Of a stretch of DNA of 64,000 nucleotides, positions 7,822-16,335 are shown piece by piece (position 1 is the first letter of the stretch; every line of letters begins with the position of its first letter). Source of the stretch: Streptomyces sp. CB02959 (GTDB taxonomy: Bacteria; Actinomycetota; Actinomycetes; Streptomycetales; Streptomycetaceae); the NCBI RefSeq assembly GCF_002803155.1, contig NZ_NNBP01000006.1, positions 235,786-299,785 on the forward strand, given 5' to 3'. A program made the position numbers and the translations under genes. The notes beneath the pieces were generated by a model, which had not been told where the DNA came from, made no database searches, and saw nothing but the letters and a program-made list of their open reading frames with translations.

Positions 7822-8226
7822 TTGACCAGCGCCCCCGCACCCCACCGTCCGGCCGGCCTCGACGCCCTGCTCGACCACATCACCGCCCAACTCGACCCCG
7901 AGCAGCCGCCGGCCGCCGACTGGGTCGCCGACGTGCGCGCCGCCCTCGCGTTCAACGCGGCCGAGCCCGACACCGCCCTCGCGACGCTGCGCGACGTCCT
8001 ACTCGACGACGCCCCGCGCACCCCCGAGCAGGCCCTCGCCGCCGCCTACGTCCTGCTCGCCGCCCACACCCGCAACCTCGCCGCACTCGCCAAGCAGCAC
8101 GCCGACGACTACCGCGCCGAGCACGGCGTCACACGCAGCACCCGCGGCTCGATCACCGGCATGCGCAGCGTGCATCGGATGCTCGACAAGCACGCCGCGC
8201 GCCTCGACGAGCGGGCCCAGCGATGA
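7822..8226 (+). CDS. Early phage protein of unknown function
   Basis: This 134-residue Ala/Asp/Leu-rich helical protein starts at a TTG with AGGAG 10 bases upstream. No family is recognised. It overlaps the next gene by ATGA. The basic C-terminal part (THTRNLAALAKQHADDYRAE) could contact nucleic acid. Confidence 0.55.
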   Translation: MTSAPAPHRPAGLDALLDHITAQLDPEQPPAADWVADVRAALAFNAAEPDTALATLRDVLLDDAPRTPEQALAAAYVLLAAHTRNLAALAKQHADDYRAEHGVTRSTRGSITGMRSVHRMLDKHAARLDERAQR

Positions 8227-8519
8227 GCCGCCGCACCGACCGCGCCGCCGCCCGCACCGCACGCCGCGACTCCCTGCTCGTACTGCTCTCCCGCGCCCAG
8301 CGGGGCGTAGTGCTCACCGCGGCCGAGGCCGCCCTACTGCGCGCCCACGTCGAGGCCGAGGTCGCCGACGCCGACCGGTACCGGCGCGAGGCCGGCGGAC
8401 AACAGGCCGCCGTCCGACGCGAGCAGCAGCGCACCCGCGCCGCCGAGGCCGCCATCGAGGAGGCCGAGCAGCGCGCCGCCGAGGCCGAGCAGCAACTCGC
8501 CGCCCTCGCCCAGCACTGA
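8223..8519 (+). CDS. Small coiled-coil phage protein
   Basis: This 98-residue protein's second half is a likely coiled coil of Ala, Glu, Gln and Arg (REQQRTRAAEAAIEEAEQRA). An Arg-rich N-terminus precedes it. It could be a structural or DNA-bridging accessory, but nothing identifies it further. Confidence 0.55.
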   Translation: MSRRTDRAAARTARRDSLLVLLSRAQRGVVLTAAEAALLRAHVEAEVADADRYRREAGGQQAAVRREQQRTRAAEAAIEEAEQRAAEAEQQLAALAQH

Positions 8520-8537
8520 GCACCAGGAGCAGCCACC

Positions 8538-9353
8538 ATGACAACCACCGCCCCCACCTCGCCGCGCGCCCACCGCGCCGCCGTCGACCTCGCCGCCGTC
8601 CGTGAGGCGTGGGGCGACCTGCTCGCCGCCATCGAACGCCGGCCGGCCGCCGAGTGGCCGCCGCGCGAGGCCCGCGGATTCCTCGACCAGCTCGCCGCCG
8701 ACGAGCACCACGTCGAGGACGACGCCGTACCGGCCGAGCCCACCTTCGGCCGGCTCCCCCTGGTGCTGCGCGAGCACCCCGCCCCGCTCAACCTGTCCGC
8801 CCTCGACGCCGCGATCGAAGTCGAGCGCGCCCTGTTCGACCTCGCCGACCAGGTCGCCGAGCAGGTACAGCGACCCATCCGGACGACCCGCGACGCTCAC
8901 GGCCACATCACCACCGACCAGGCCGACGCCGCCGACCCCGCCCGCTGGCGCTACCAGGCCCCAACCTCCCCCGGCAGCAGGGCTTTCGGTCTGCACTGGG
9001 CCGCCGTGTGGATCGAGGGGCGCGCCGAAGACGAGCCGCACGGCGATCTGTTCGCACCGACGCCGCCGCGACTGCTCGACCAGATCGCCGACACCGCGCA
9101 CCGGGCGCGGCGGGCCGTCGAGCGGACCCTCGGCCGCGACCGGACGACTGCCCTCGACGACCCGTGCCCCTGGTGCGCCGGGCAGCTCGCCGGCCACACC
9201 CGGCCGGACGGCGAACCGGTCGTGACCTGCTCGACTGGCGAAGCATGCGCCGCCCCCGTCGACCTCGCCGGCCGTCGGCGGGTGTGGCGGGGCGTCGACC
9301 TGGTCGGCCTGTGGGTGGCCCTCGACGGGCGCCGACGGGGTGCCGCCGCGTAG
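8538..9353 (+). CDS. Phage protein with zinc-ribbon tail
   Basis: This 271-residue protein is helical for 190 residues. It then has CPWCAGQLAGHTRPDGEPVV followed by further cysteines near CSTGEAC, a zinc-ribbon-like end. The last part (GVDLVGLWVALDGR) is hydrophobic. AGGAG precedes the ATG. It is the last gene of the early operon, directly before a strong terminator, and its function is unknown. Confidence 0.6.
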   Translation: MTTTAPTSPRAHRAAVDLAAVREAWGDLLAAIERRPAAEWPPREARGFLDQLAADEHHVEDDAVPAEPTFGRLPLVLREHPAPLNLSALDAAIEVERALFDLADQVAEQVQRPIRTTRDAHGHITTDQADAADPARWRYQAPTSPGSRAFGLHWAAVWIEGRAEDEPHGDLFAPTPPRLLDQIADTAHRARRAVERTLGRDRTTALDDPCPWCAGQLAGHTRPDGEPVVTCSTGEACAAPVDLAGRRRVWRGVDLVGLWVALDGRRRGAAA

Positions 9354-9376
9354 CAGCGTCCAGCCGAACATCCCAT

Positions 9377-9407
9377 GGGGGTACCGCAGTTGAGCGGTGC
9401 CCCCTTT
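9377..9407 (+). terminator. Rho-independent terminator ending the early operon
   Basis: GGGGGTACCGC pairs with GCGGTGCCCCC (one G-T pair) around a 6-base loop and is followed by TTTT. It separates the early operon from the promoter at 9431. Confidence 0.85.
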
Positions 9408-9417
9408 TGTGATCCAG

Positions 9418-9460
9418 CTTGTCAAACCACTTGTGAAGCAACATGACAAGTGGCTACAGT
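9418..9460 (+). promoter_or_regulatory. Promoter with CTTGTCA half-sites
   Basis: A -35 TTGTGA (9431-9436) and a -10 TACAGT (9455-9460) are 18 bp apart. CCACTTGT (9427-9434) and ACAAGTGG (9446-9453) form a perfect inverted repeat inside it. A further CTTGTCA lies at 9418. The repeat should be an operator. The binding protein is unknown and differs from the TTCCATCC repressor. Confidence 0.55.
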
Positions 9461-9514
9461 GGGGACCACGCCGGACCTCACCCGGCACCCACCAACCCAA
9501 GGGAGCAACCCCCG

Positions 9515-10405
9515 ATGAACACGCGAATCACCAAGACCACCGAGGAATCCGTCGACAGCCTGACGTTCACCGAGCAGGCCGGCGTCAGGTACGCCGTGAT
9601 CGGCAAGGGCAAGCGCGTGCACTACTCGCCGAGCAACGACGACGGCCTTTGTGGTCGCGCCATCACTGCGTACCTTGACGTCGAGGACGCCGCCGCCCTG
9701 TTCGACAAGGGATACGAGCTGTGCGCGACCTGCCACCGCGCCGCCGAGAAGCGCGCCGAGGCCCGCCGCCTCGCCGACGCCTCCCCCCTCGCCGCCGCTG
9801 CCGTCCAGGTTGCCGAGACCGTCGAGGCCGTCGACGCCGAGGCCGAAGCCACCGCCCGGAAGCTCACGCCCAAGATGCGCGCCGTTCTGCCCGCCGTCGC
9901 TGCCGCCGGATCTTGGCCCACTACCGCCGGGCTCGCTGAACTGCCCAAGGGCGTAACACACCCGAGCCTCCAAGCTCTGATCCGGCGCGACCTAGTGGAG
10001 AAGTTCGAGACCGGCGAGACCGGCGAGACCGGCACCAACTTCCAAGGTCAGCCGTACAAGGCCAAGCGCTACCGCATCTCCCCCAAGGGGCAGGCAGCAC
10101 TCCACGTACTCACCGACACCCGCGAGGCCACCGCCGAGGTCGACCAGCTTGCCGACGACGTTGCTACCTGTGGCGTCGAGGTTGACGCCCTTACCGAGCG
10201 GCGCGTCGTCGAGGGCGTTGTCGTTGCGCACGCCGGCACGGCCGAGGGCAGCACGCCGAGCAACGCCTCGCACCCCGACGTCACCGCCGCCCGCGCCGCC
10301 CTCGACGGCACGTGGCGCGGCGGCTGGATCGCCAACACGCCCCCGGCCGACACCGTGCTGTTCGACCTCGGCCCGGACGTCGAACAAGGCGCGCTGTTCG
10401 CCTAA
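9515..10405 (+). CDS. Phage protein with possible winged-helix domain
   Basis: This 296-residue protein has an N-terminal region carrying CGRAI and CATCHRAAEKRAEARR, a probable zinc-binding part. A middle region (LTPKMRAVLPAVAAAGSW to KRYRISPKGQAALHVL, about residues 110-195) reads like a winged helix. It follows a dedicated promoter and operator, so it may be a middle-gene regulator. No family is named with confidence. Confidence 0.55.
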   Translation: MNTRITKTTEESVDSLTFTEQAGVRYAVIGKGKRVHYSPSNDDGLCGRAITAYLDVEDAAALFDKGYELCATCHRAAEKRAEARRLADASPLAAAAVQVAETVEAVDAEAEATARKLTPKMRAVLPAVAAAGSWPTTAGLAELPKGVTHPSLQALIRRDLVEKFETGETGETGTNFQGQPYKAKRYRISPKGQAALHVLTDTREATAEVDQLADDVATCGVEVDALTERRVVEGVVVAHAGTAEGSTPSNASHPDVTAARAALDGTWRGGWIANTPPADTVLFDLGPDVEQGALFA

Positions 10406-10433
10406 CCCCCGCGCCGAGTAGGCACCCCCGACC

Positions 10434-10459
10434 GGCCCACCCTCAACCGAGGGCGGGCC
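10434..10459 (+). terminator. Hairpin after the 9515 gene
   Basis: GGCCC-A-CCCTC pairs with GAGGG-C-GGGCC around a 4-base loop, with one mismatch. It has no T tract. Confidence 0.45.
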
Positions 10460-10488
10460 CCGACCCACACCGACAGGAACAACACCAC

Positions 10489-11103
10489 GTGACCACCAAC
10501 GATCCACCCGAAAGCCCGGCCGAGCAGGGCAAGGCCCTCGCCAAACACAACCGCCGCGCAACAGCCCGGCAGGGACTCCAGCCCACCCCGGCAACGCAGC
10601 GATTCACCGAGGCGATGCTCGCGATCTTCAACGAGTTCGAGCACAACCGCCGCGCCGAGATCATCGCGGCCGGCGGCGACCCCGCCGACGACCGCGACCC
10701 GCTCGAATACGTGCGCGTGATCGCCGAGCAGTACGAGCGCCACCAAGACCCCCAAGAGCGTCAGGCGTTCATCAACAGCGTGGCTGACGACCTCGACCTC
10801 GACGACGTGCGTGCACTGCGCGTCGCCGGCGAGGCTGCCGTCGCTGCCACACCCGAACTGATCATGCGCAACGTAGGCCGCGGCATGAAGCCACCGCAGA
10901 TCGCCGAGGAAATCGGCCTCACGCCCTCACGCGTGTACGACCTCATCCGCAAGGAGCGGCAGCGGGCCGCCCACGAAAAGAACACGATCACTGCGGCCGA
11001 GCCATCCGCCGACGAAGATCGCGCCAGCACTCACGACGACGCTGCCGGCCGCCGCCGTTGGGCGCGGGAGTACCGCAGGCAGCAAAACGGCGACACTCCG
11101 TAG
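10489..11103 (+). CDS. HTH protein of the middle region
   Basis: This 204-residue protein has a helical body and a clear C-terminal helix-turn-helix (about residues 129-160, MKPPQIAEEIGLTPSRVYDL then IRKERQRAA), of the kind in sigma factors and phage regulators. It starts at a GTG with CAGGAA upstream. Its place just before the packaging genes suggests control of late transcription, which is inferred. Confidence 0.6.
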   Translation: MTTNDPPESPAEQGKALAKHNRRATARQGLQPTPATQRFTEAMLAIFNEFEHNRRAEIIAAGGDPADDRDPLEYVRVIAEQYERHQDPQERQAFINSVADDLDLDDVRALRVAGEAAVAATPELIMRNVGRGMKPPQIAEEIGLTPSRVYDLIRKERQRAAHEKNTITAAEPSADEDRASTHDDAAGRRRWAREYRRQQNGDTP

Positions 11104-11181
11104 CTCAGACAGCAGCGCGGGCCCGGTCCGGCGACCTCACCGCCATACGGGCCCGACTAACCAGATGGGAGCAACCCCCAC

Positions 11182-11475
11182 ATGGCCACCACCCACCCTA
11201 CCGAGCGGCCGAACGCCGGCTCGAACCTCCCGCCCGCCGTCGGCCGCCCCTTGTCCGTGCGCATCCTCGACGAGGGCATGTACGACGATCTGCGCGTGAT
11301 CATGCAGACCGGCTGCGACGCCTCCACCGCCGTCCGACAAGCGCTGCTCATCCTGGCGAACGTGTACTACGAGACGTGGGCCCGCGGGCACTACCCGGCC
11401 GGCGTCGCCCCCGTGATCACCGGGGCGACCATGGAGCCGTACCGGGCCGTCCGACAGGCTGACCAGGCCGTATGA
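11182..11475 (+). CDS. Small phage protein, possible ribbon-helix-helix
   Basis: This 97-residue protein contains RPLSVRILDEGMYDDLRVIM and GCDASTAVRQALLILANVYY. A beta strand followed by two helices is compatible with a ribbon-helix-helix DNA-binding protein. GGGAG lies before the ATG. A hairpin terminator follows. Confidence 0.5.
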   Translation: MATTHPTERPNAGSNLPPAVGRPLSVRILDEGMYDDLRVIMQTGCDASTAVRQALLILANVYYETWARGHYPAGVAPVITGATMEPYRAVRQADQAV

Positions 11476-11480
11476 CGCAA

Positions 11481-11513
11481 GCGCGCCCCCCTGTATGACA
11501 CGGCGGGGCGCGC
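11481..11513 (+). terminator. Hairpin terminator
   Basis: GCGCGCCCC and GGGGCGCGC form a perfect 9-bp stem with a 15-base loop, just after the stop at 11475. Confidence 0.5.
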
Positions 11514-11619
11514 CGTACGACCGGTCGAGCAGGGCGTCGCACGCACGCGTGCGGAACACGGTCGGGTGAATCCGGTCCGTCCGACGAACCGCCGGGGCGC
11601 GTCCGGCGTGCCCATCACC

Positions 11620-11886
11620 ATGACTGACACCGCACCATGGGCCGGCCCCGGAATCGTCCGCGTAGACATCACCGCCGCCGACCGCGCCACGGCCCGCGTC
11701 GCCGCCGCCCGCATCGCTGCCCTGTGGGAGTCGACGGGCGGCGAGCGTGGCCAACTCGCCGAGGACGCGACCAGCGCCAGCCTGTACGCCAACATCACCC
11801 GACCGCCCGTGCCGCGCCGGACGCTCGCGGTTCGCCGGCCGCACGTGCGGATGCCCGTTGCGCGCCGTTACCGATCCGTGATCTAA
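11620..11886 (+). CDS. Small phage protein of unknown function
   Basis: This 88-residue protein has a beta strand and a long helix (GIVRVDITAADRATARVAAA) and an Arg-rich tail. I used the ATG at 11620; an in-frame GTG at 11566 would add 18 residues, and neither has a clear ribosome binding site. Function is unknown. Confidence 0.45.
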   Translation: MTDTAPWAGPGIVRVDITAADRATARVAAARIAALWESTGGERGQLAEDATSASLYANITRPPVPRRTLAVRRPHVRMPVARRYRSVI

Positions 11887-11923
11887 TCGGCGGCGTCTCC
11901 GGCATGCCCGGAAGCAGCCACCC

Positions 11924-11960
11924 CGAACGCCCCGTCGTCTCCCCCGCGACGGGGCGTTCG
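11924..11960. terminator. Perfect 14-bp hairpin
   Basis: CGAACGCCCCGTCG pairs with CGACGGGGCGTTCG without a mismatch around a 9-base loop. It stands 37 bp after the preceding stop and has no T tract, the usual form of actinobacterial hairpin terminators. Confidence 0.65.
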
Positions 11961-12036
11961 CTTGTGCCCGTACAACCATTCACGGAGCGCACACGTCTCC
12001 ACCACGGATTGCACACCAACCGTGGGGGGACCACCC

Positions 12037-12489
12037 GTGAAGAACCGCGCCACCGCCGCCCTTACTGTCGTCGCCGCGCTTGCAGCACTCACCGCATGCA
12101 ACAACAGCGACGCCACCCCAACCAAGAGCGCGAGCAAGCCCACCACCGACCGCCTCACCGCTATGAGCGTCGCGAAGCAGCTCGCGGAGGCCACCGGTGT
12201 CACGACCCTCGGAAACCCCACCGACAACACCGCCTCATGCTCGAACAAGGCGATCGGGAAGACGCCGAGCAAGAACGACTGCGCGCAGCTCATCACCACC
12301 AACACCGTCAGCGTGTACGAGTTCGAGTCGCCCGCAGTATCGGCTCACTGGATCAAGACCATGAAGGGGTGGCAGCAGGCCGACCGCTTCGCCCTCGGAT
12401 ACTCCGCACGCAACCAGTCGGCCACGTCGAACGAGCGGCGCGCCGAGCTGCTGTCGCACCTCAAGAAGTTGGTTGCGGCCGAGAATTAG
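12037..12489 (+). CDS. Prophage-encoded lipoprotein
   Basis: This 150-residue protein has a type II signal peptide: KNR, a hydrophobic stretch ALTVVAALAAL, then the lipobox LTAC with the lipidated Cys at about residue 21. A Ser/Thr/Lys-rich linker leads into a small extracellular domain with two further cysteines (TASCSNKAI and KNDCAQL), probably a disulphide. GGGGGGA precedes the GTG. It lies between the middle genes and terminase, away from virion genes. Phage lipoproteins of this kind often block superinfection (known for other phages; inferred here). Confidence 0.7.
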   Translation: MKNRATAALTVVAALAALTACNNSDATPTKSASKPTTDRLTAMSVAKQLAEATGVTTLGNPTDNTASCSNKAIGKTPSKNDCAQLITTNTVSVYEFESPAVSAHWIKTMKGWQQADRFALGYSARNQSATSNERRAELLSHLKKLVAAEN

Positions 12490-12501
12490 CGCACCCTGCC
12501 C

Positions 12502-12530
12502 CGGCCCGGTTGCCCAACGGCGCCGGGCCG
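12502..12530 (+). terminator. Hairpin between lipoprotein and terminase genes
   Basis: CGGCCCGG and CCGGGCCG form a perfect 8-bp stem around a 13-base loop. It would insulate the late operon from the lipoprotein transcript. Confidence 0.5.
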
Positions 12531-12552
12531 TTCGCATGCCCGGGAGGTGACC

Positions 12553-13083
12553 GTGCCCGACCCGATCACCGACCAAGACCGCGAGCAGGTTCGCCGCCTG
12601 CACGCCGCCGGTCAGTCCCGGAACGCCATCGCACGCGCCATTGGGCGCAGCAGCTCGACCGTGTCGAAGATCGCCCGCGATGAAGGGCTTCGGTTCGAGG
12701 GAGGGGCGCGGGTTGCTCCGGCCACCGCAGCACGGCAGCTTGACCTCGCCGAGCAGCGCCGGCAGCTTGTCGGCCGCCTGTACGTCCGTGCCTCCGCCAA
12801 CCTCGACCGCGTCGAGGCTCCGACCTATACCCGCGCCGAGCTGCTGCCGAACGGCCGCACCGTCCGCGTGATCTCCGACGAGCCGCCCGCCCAGGATGAG
12901 CGCCACCACTCCCAAGCGATCAGCTCATACCTGACGAGCGCCGCGCGGCTCGCGGAGATCGACGCCGGCACCGGTACGGGCGAGGTCCGTTCCATGCTCA
13001 CCGACCTTGCCCGCGGCCTGCGCGCCGCGTTCGCCGACGCCGACCAGGCCGAGACGGACCACGTGGCCGACACCGGGGGGTGA
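12553..13083 (+). CDS. Terminase small subunit
   Basis: This 176-residue protein has an N-terminal helix-turn-helix (QVRRLHAAGQSRNAIARAIG, then SSSTVSKIARDEG) that should bind the packaging site. A helical oligomerisation region and an acidic tail follow. The start is the GTG at 12553, 5 bases after GGGAGG. It sits directly before the large subunit, the standard order. The identification rests on the HTH and this position. Confidence 0.75.
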   Translation: MPDPITDQDREQVRRLHAAGQSRNAIARAIGRSSSTVSKIARDEGLRFEGGARVAPATAARQLDLAEQRRQLVGRLYVRASANLDRVEAPTYTRAELLPNGRTVRVISDEPPAQDERHHSQAISSYLTSAARLAEIDAGTGTGEVRSMLTDLARGLRAAFADADQAETDHVADTGG

Positions 13084-13087
13084 GCCT

Positions 13088-14335
13088 GTGCTCGACTCCC
13101 TACCGCTGTCCCGGAAACAGCTCCAGTCCATCGCGCAGGCCACCGCCCGTATCTGCCTGTGGCACGGTGCGGTGCGCTCCGGCAAGACCGTCGCTTCGCT
13201 GCTGGCGTTCATCCTGGCCGTGGCCGAGGCGCCCGCATCGGGACTGATCGTGATCTGCGGCCGGTCGCTCCAGACCATCGAACGCAACTGCCTCGAACCC
13301 CTCGCCGACGAAGCGCTGTTCGGGCCCGCCGCCCGGCAGGTACGGCACACCCGCGGCGCGACCACGGCCGTCATCCTCGGCCGCACCGTGCACCTGATCG
13401 GCGCGGCCGACGCCCGCGCCGAGGGCCGCCTGCGCGGCCTGACTGCATGCCTTGCGTACGCCGACGAGGCGACGCTGCTCCCCGAAGGGTTCTGGACGCA
13501 GCTCCTTGCCCGCCTGTCCGTCCCCGGAGCCCGCCTGCTCGCCACCACGAACCCCGACTCACCGCGCCACTGGTTGAAGGTTAGCTACCTCGACCGTGCC
13601 GCCGAACTGAACTTGAGAGCCTGGCACTTCCGCCTGTCCGACAACCCGAGCTTGTCATCCGTCTACGTCGCCGACCTCGCCGCCGAGTACGTCGGCCTTT
13701 GGAAACGTCGCATGATTGACGGCGCGTGGGTTGTCGCCGAGGGCGCCATCTACGACATGTGGGACGAGCAGCGACACGTCGTCACCGAACTCCCCGACAT
13801 GCGGCGGTACTGGTGCGGAATCGACTACGGCACCACCAACCCGTTCGCCGGGGTCCTGCTCGGCGAAGGAGTCGACGGCCGGCTGTACGTCGCCGCGGAG
13901 TGGCGACACGACTCCCGCGCCACGCACCGCAGCATGACTGACGCGCAGTACAGCGCCGCCGTCCGGACGTGGCTCGACGACCTCGGCATTACGCCAGAGT
14001 GGACGTTCATCGACCCGAGCGCAGCGTCGTTCTCAACGCAGATGTGGCAGGACGGACACCCCGGCCTCGCCCGCGCCTCGAACGCCGTCGCCGACGGCAT
14101 CCGGTCCGTGTCGAGCCTGCTCGCCGCCGGCCGTCTGCTCGTACACCAGTCGTGCGAGGGACTGCTGGCCGAACTGCCCGGCTACAGCTGGGATCCGAAA
14201 GCTACCGAGCGCGGCGTTGACGCACCGCTGAAGGTCGACGACCACAGCACCGATGCGCTGCGCTACGCCGTCCACTCAACGGCGCACGAGTGGCGCCCCC
14301 TGCTCACCAATACAGACGGCTTTGCGGGACCTTGA
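13088..14335 (+). CDS. terL: Terminase large subunit
   Basis: This 415-residue packaging motor has an ATPase with Walker A GAVRSGKT (residues 27-34), Walker B LAYADEA (about 125) and coupling motif ATTNPDS. Its RNase H-like nuclease has acidic motifs at CGIDYGTT (about 246), FIDPSA (about 313) and VDDHSTDALRY (about 389). It cuts concatemers and drives DNA into proheads through the portal. The length fits a phage TerL of the Terminase_6 or Terminase_3 type. Its last 32 bases overlap the convergent membrane-protein gene. Confidence 0.93.
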   Translation: MLDSLPLSRKQLQSIAQATARICLWHGAVRSGKTVASLLAFILAVAEAPASGLIVICGRSLQTIERNCLEPLADEALFGPAARQVRHTRGATTAVILGRTVHLIGAADARAEGRLRGLTACLAYADEATLLPEGFWTQLLARLSVPGARLLATTNPDSPRHWLKVSYLDRAAELNLRAWHFRLSDNPSLSSVYVADLAAEYVGLWKRRMIDGAWVVAEGAIYDMWDEQRHVVTELPDMRRYWCGIDYGTTNPFAGVLLGEGVDGRLYVAAEWRHDSRATHRSMTDAQYSAAVRTWLDDLGITPEWTFIDPSAASFSTQMWQDGHPGLARASNAVADGIRSVSSLLAAGRLLVHQSCEGLLAELPGYSWDPKATERGVDAPLKVDDHSTDALRYAVHSTAHEWRPLLTNTDGFAGP

Positions 14336-14741
14336 TCGTCCGCCCCGCATCCCACCTCCACAGAATCCAAGTGGCCTTGAGCCAGCCGATCGCAAAAACG
14401 ATGGAAAACAGGAAGGCAAGGGCCACGAACACCTTCGCGATTGCGATTACCTCAACAACCCCCAACACGCCGAAAACTGCCACAAACACCCCCATAACCA
14501 GACAGAAGCGCCGCCGCCAACGCGTGAACTTCACATACTGGAAAGTGTGGCGCTGGTCTTTGTCGCGCTGGACTTCCTCCTCTTCGAGGATGCGGCGCTG
14601 ACGCTCTTCCCAACGACGCTGTGTCTCCGTCATTGGCGCAGCCGATGAGTTGATCACCACGTCGCGCATGGAACCGGACTGCACGACGGGCCCCTTGGCG
14701 TTGCCACTCATCTCATTGCGCACATAAGGCCGTTCAGTCAT
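14304..14741 (-). CDS. 2TM protein with RHIM/BASS3-like amyloid motif
   Basis: This 145-residue protein is on the opposite strand within the late operon. Residues 9-31 (N-x-M-S-G-x3-G-P-V-V-Q-S-G-S-M-x2-V-V-I-N) match the actinobacterial BASS3/RHIM-like amyloid signalling pattern N-x-(I/M)-(S/T)-G-x3-G-x-V-V-Q-A-G. A charged coiled coil (38-70) and two close transmembrane helices (about 80-121) follow, then a basic tail. The gene is AT-richer than its neighbours and has a TATCTT -10-like box just upstream, so it is probably an independently expressed lysogeny gene. By analogy the motif would template assembly and the membrane part would act as effector or decoy. This role is inferred. Confidence 0.6.
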   Translation of the reverse strand: MTERPYVRNEMSGNAKGPVVQSGSMRDVVINSSAAPMTETQRRWEERQRRILEEEEVQRDKDQRHTFQYVKFTRWRRRFCLVMGVFVAVFGVLGVVEVIAIAKVFVALAFLFSIVFAIGWLKATWILWRWDAGRTIKVPQSRLYW

Positions 14742-14790
14742 GTCATGGAAGATACGACGCTTCCGCAAGTGATCACCATTGGAGGGCCCC

Positions 14791-16275
14791 ATGCCCCTGC
14801 CGGAGATCGGCGCACCTTGGCCGCCCCCGCAGTGGGCGCCGTACTACCGCGCGATGCGCGTCGATGACGCGTGGTACAGCGGCGACCGACGGCGCCTGGC
14901 CCGCACCTACACCCACCACCCGCAGCGGGCAGAGCGCCGCCGCCTGTGGGGTCGACGGTCGGTCGAGCACCACGTCGACCGTCGCGACAACCGGCTACAC
15001 ATACCGCTCGCCGGCGACATCGCGTCGACCTCGGCCGACCTGCTGTTCGCAGACATGCCGGCGATCACCGTCGAGGACGCCGCCACGCAAGCGCGCCTTG
15101 AGCAGCTGCTCGACGAAGGCCGCGCGCAACAGGTGTTCCTGGGCGCCGCCGAGCAGGCCGCCGCCCTGTCCGGTGTCTTCCTCCGAGCCACGTGGGACCG
15201 CGAATTGGCCGACCGGCCGCTGTTGACCGTCATGCAGCCGGACGGGGCCGTGCCCGAATTCCGGTTCGGCATGCTGCGCGCCGTGAACTTCTGGCGCGAG
15301 CTGGACGGCTCGACCGAGTCGACCGTGTGGCGCCATTTCGAGCGCCACGAATCCGGCCGCATCGTGCACGCCCTGTACGAGGGCACCGTCGGCACCGTCG
15401 GACGGCGGGTTCCGCTCACCGAGCACGCCGACACCACCGACCTGGTCGACTCCCTCGACCCCGAGGGCGACGGCGACACCATCGCGACCGGAATTCGTGA
15501 CCTCACGGCCGCGTACGTCCCCAACATGCTGCCGAACCGGCTGCACCGCGGAGCGCCGATCGGGCGCAGCGACTACGCCGCCCCGATACATGACCTGTTC
15601 GACTCCCTCGACGAGACGTGGACGAGTTGGATGCGCGACATTCGCCTCGCTCGCGCACGGCTCATCGTGCCGGACGGCTACATGCGCAACGACGGCCCCG
15701 GCCAGGGAGCGTCATGGGACGACGACCGCGAGGTCTGGCACAGCCTGAGAATCCCGCCGACCGACGGGGCCGGCGGTATCACCCTGGCTCAGTTCGCTAT
15801 CCGGGTCGAGGAGCACAGTCGCACGGCCGAGGCGATCACACGGCAGGCTGCGCAGGCCGCCGGATACAGCGCGCAGTCGTTCGGCCTCGACGGTGACGGG
15901 CAGCCCGCCACCGCGACCGAGGTCGACAGCCGCGATGCCCGTTCCATGGTGACCCGCCGGAAGAAGGCCGGTTACTGGCGGCACGCGGTCGCCGACATGT
16001 GCCATGTCCTGTTGCAGTTGGACGCCGTGCAGTTCGGGCAGCAGCACGTTCCCGCACGTCCCCGTGTGGAGTTCGGCGACGGGGTGGCCGAGTCGCAGCA
16101 GGCCACCGCGACCACGCTCGACCTGCTCAACCGTGCCGGCGCCGTCAGCACCGCGACGAAGGTGAAGATCCTCAACCCCGGATGGGACGACACCGCGGTA
16201 CAGGCCGAGGTCGACGCGATCCTCGCCGAGACAGGGGCAGTGGCCCCCGATCCGGTTACAGGCTTTCCCCTCTAA
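14791..16275 (+). CDS. Portal protein
   Basis: This 494-residue portal forms the dodecameric ring through which DNA enters the head. The family pattern is visible: N-terminal RRRLWGRR and IPLAGDIASTSADLLFADMP, a wing region, FDSLDETWTSWMRDIRLARA, the FAIRVEEHSRTAEAITRQAA helix region, and a crown-side segment ending GDGVAESQQATATTLDLLNR. The ATG at 14791 is preceded by GGAGGG. It has the expected place between terminase and capsid genes, but AT-richer genes interrupt both sides. Confidence 0.88.
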   Translation: MPLPEIGAPWPPPQWAPYYRAMRVDDAWYSGDRRRLARTYTHHPQRAERRRLWGRRSVEHHVDRRDNRLHIPLAGDIASTSADLLFADMPAITVEDAATQARLEQLLDEGRAQQVFLGAAEQAAALSGVFLRATWDRELADRPLLTVMQPDGAVPEFRFGMLRAVNFWRELDGSTESTVWRHFERHESGRIVHALYEGTVGTVGRRVPLTEHADTTDLVDSLDPEGDGDTIATGIRDLTAAYVPNMLPNRLHRGAPIGRSDYAAPIHDLFDSLDETWTSWMRDIRLARARLIVPDGYMRNDGPGQGASWDDDREVWHSLRIPPTDGAGGITLAQFAIRVEEHSRTAEAITRQAAQAAGYSAQSFGLDGDGQPATATEVDSRDARSMVTRRKKAGYWRHAVADMCHVLLQLDAVQFGQQHVPARPRVEFGDGVAESQQATATTLDLLNRAGAVSTATKVKILNPGWDDTAVQAEVDAILAETGAVAPDPVTGFPL

Positions 16276-16335
16276 CGTTTTCGCCCTGCGCGAACAAGGC
16301 GCGAACCCTAATGGCTTTTCAGTAAACAGGTAGCC

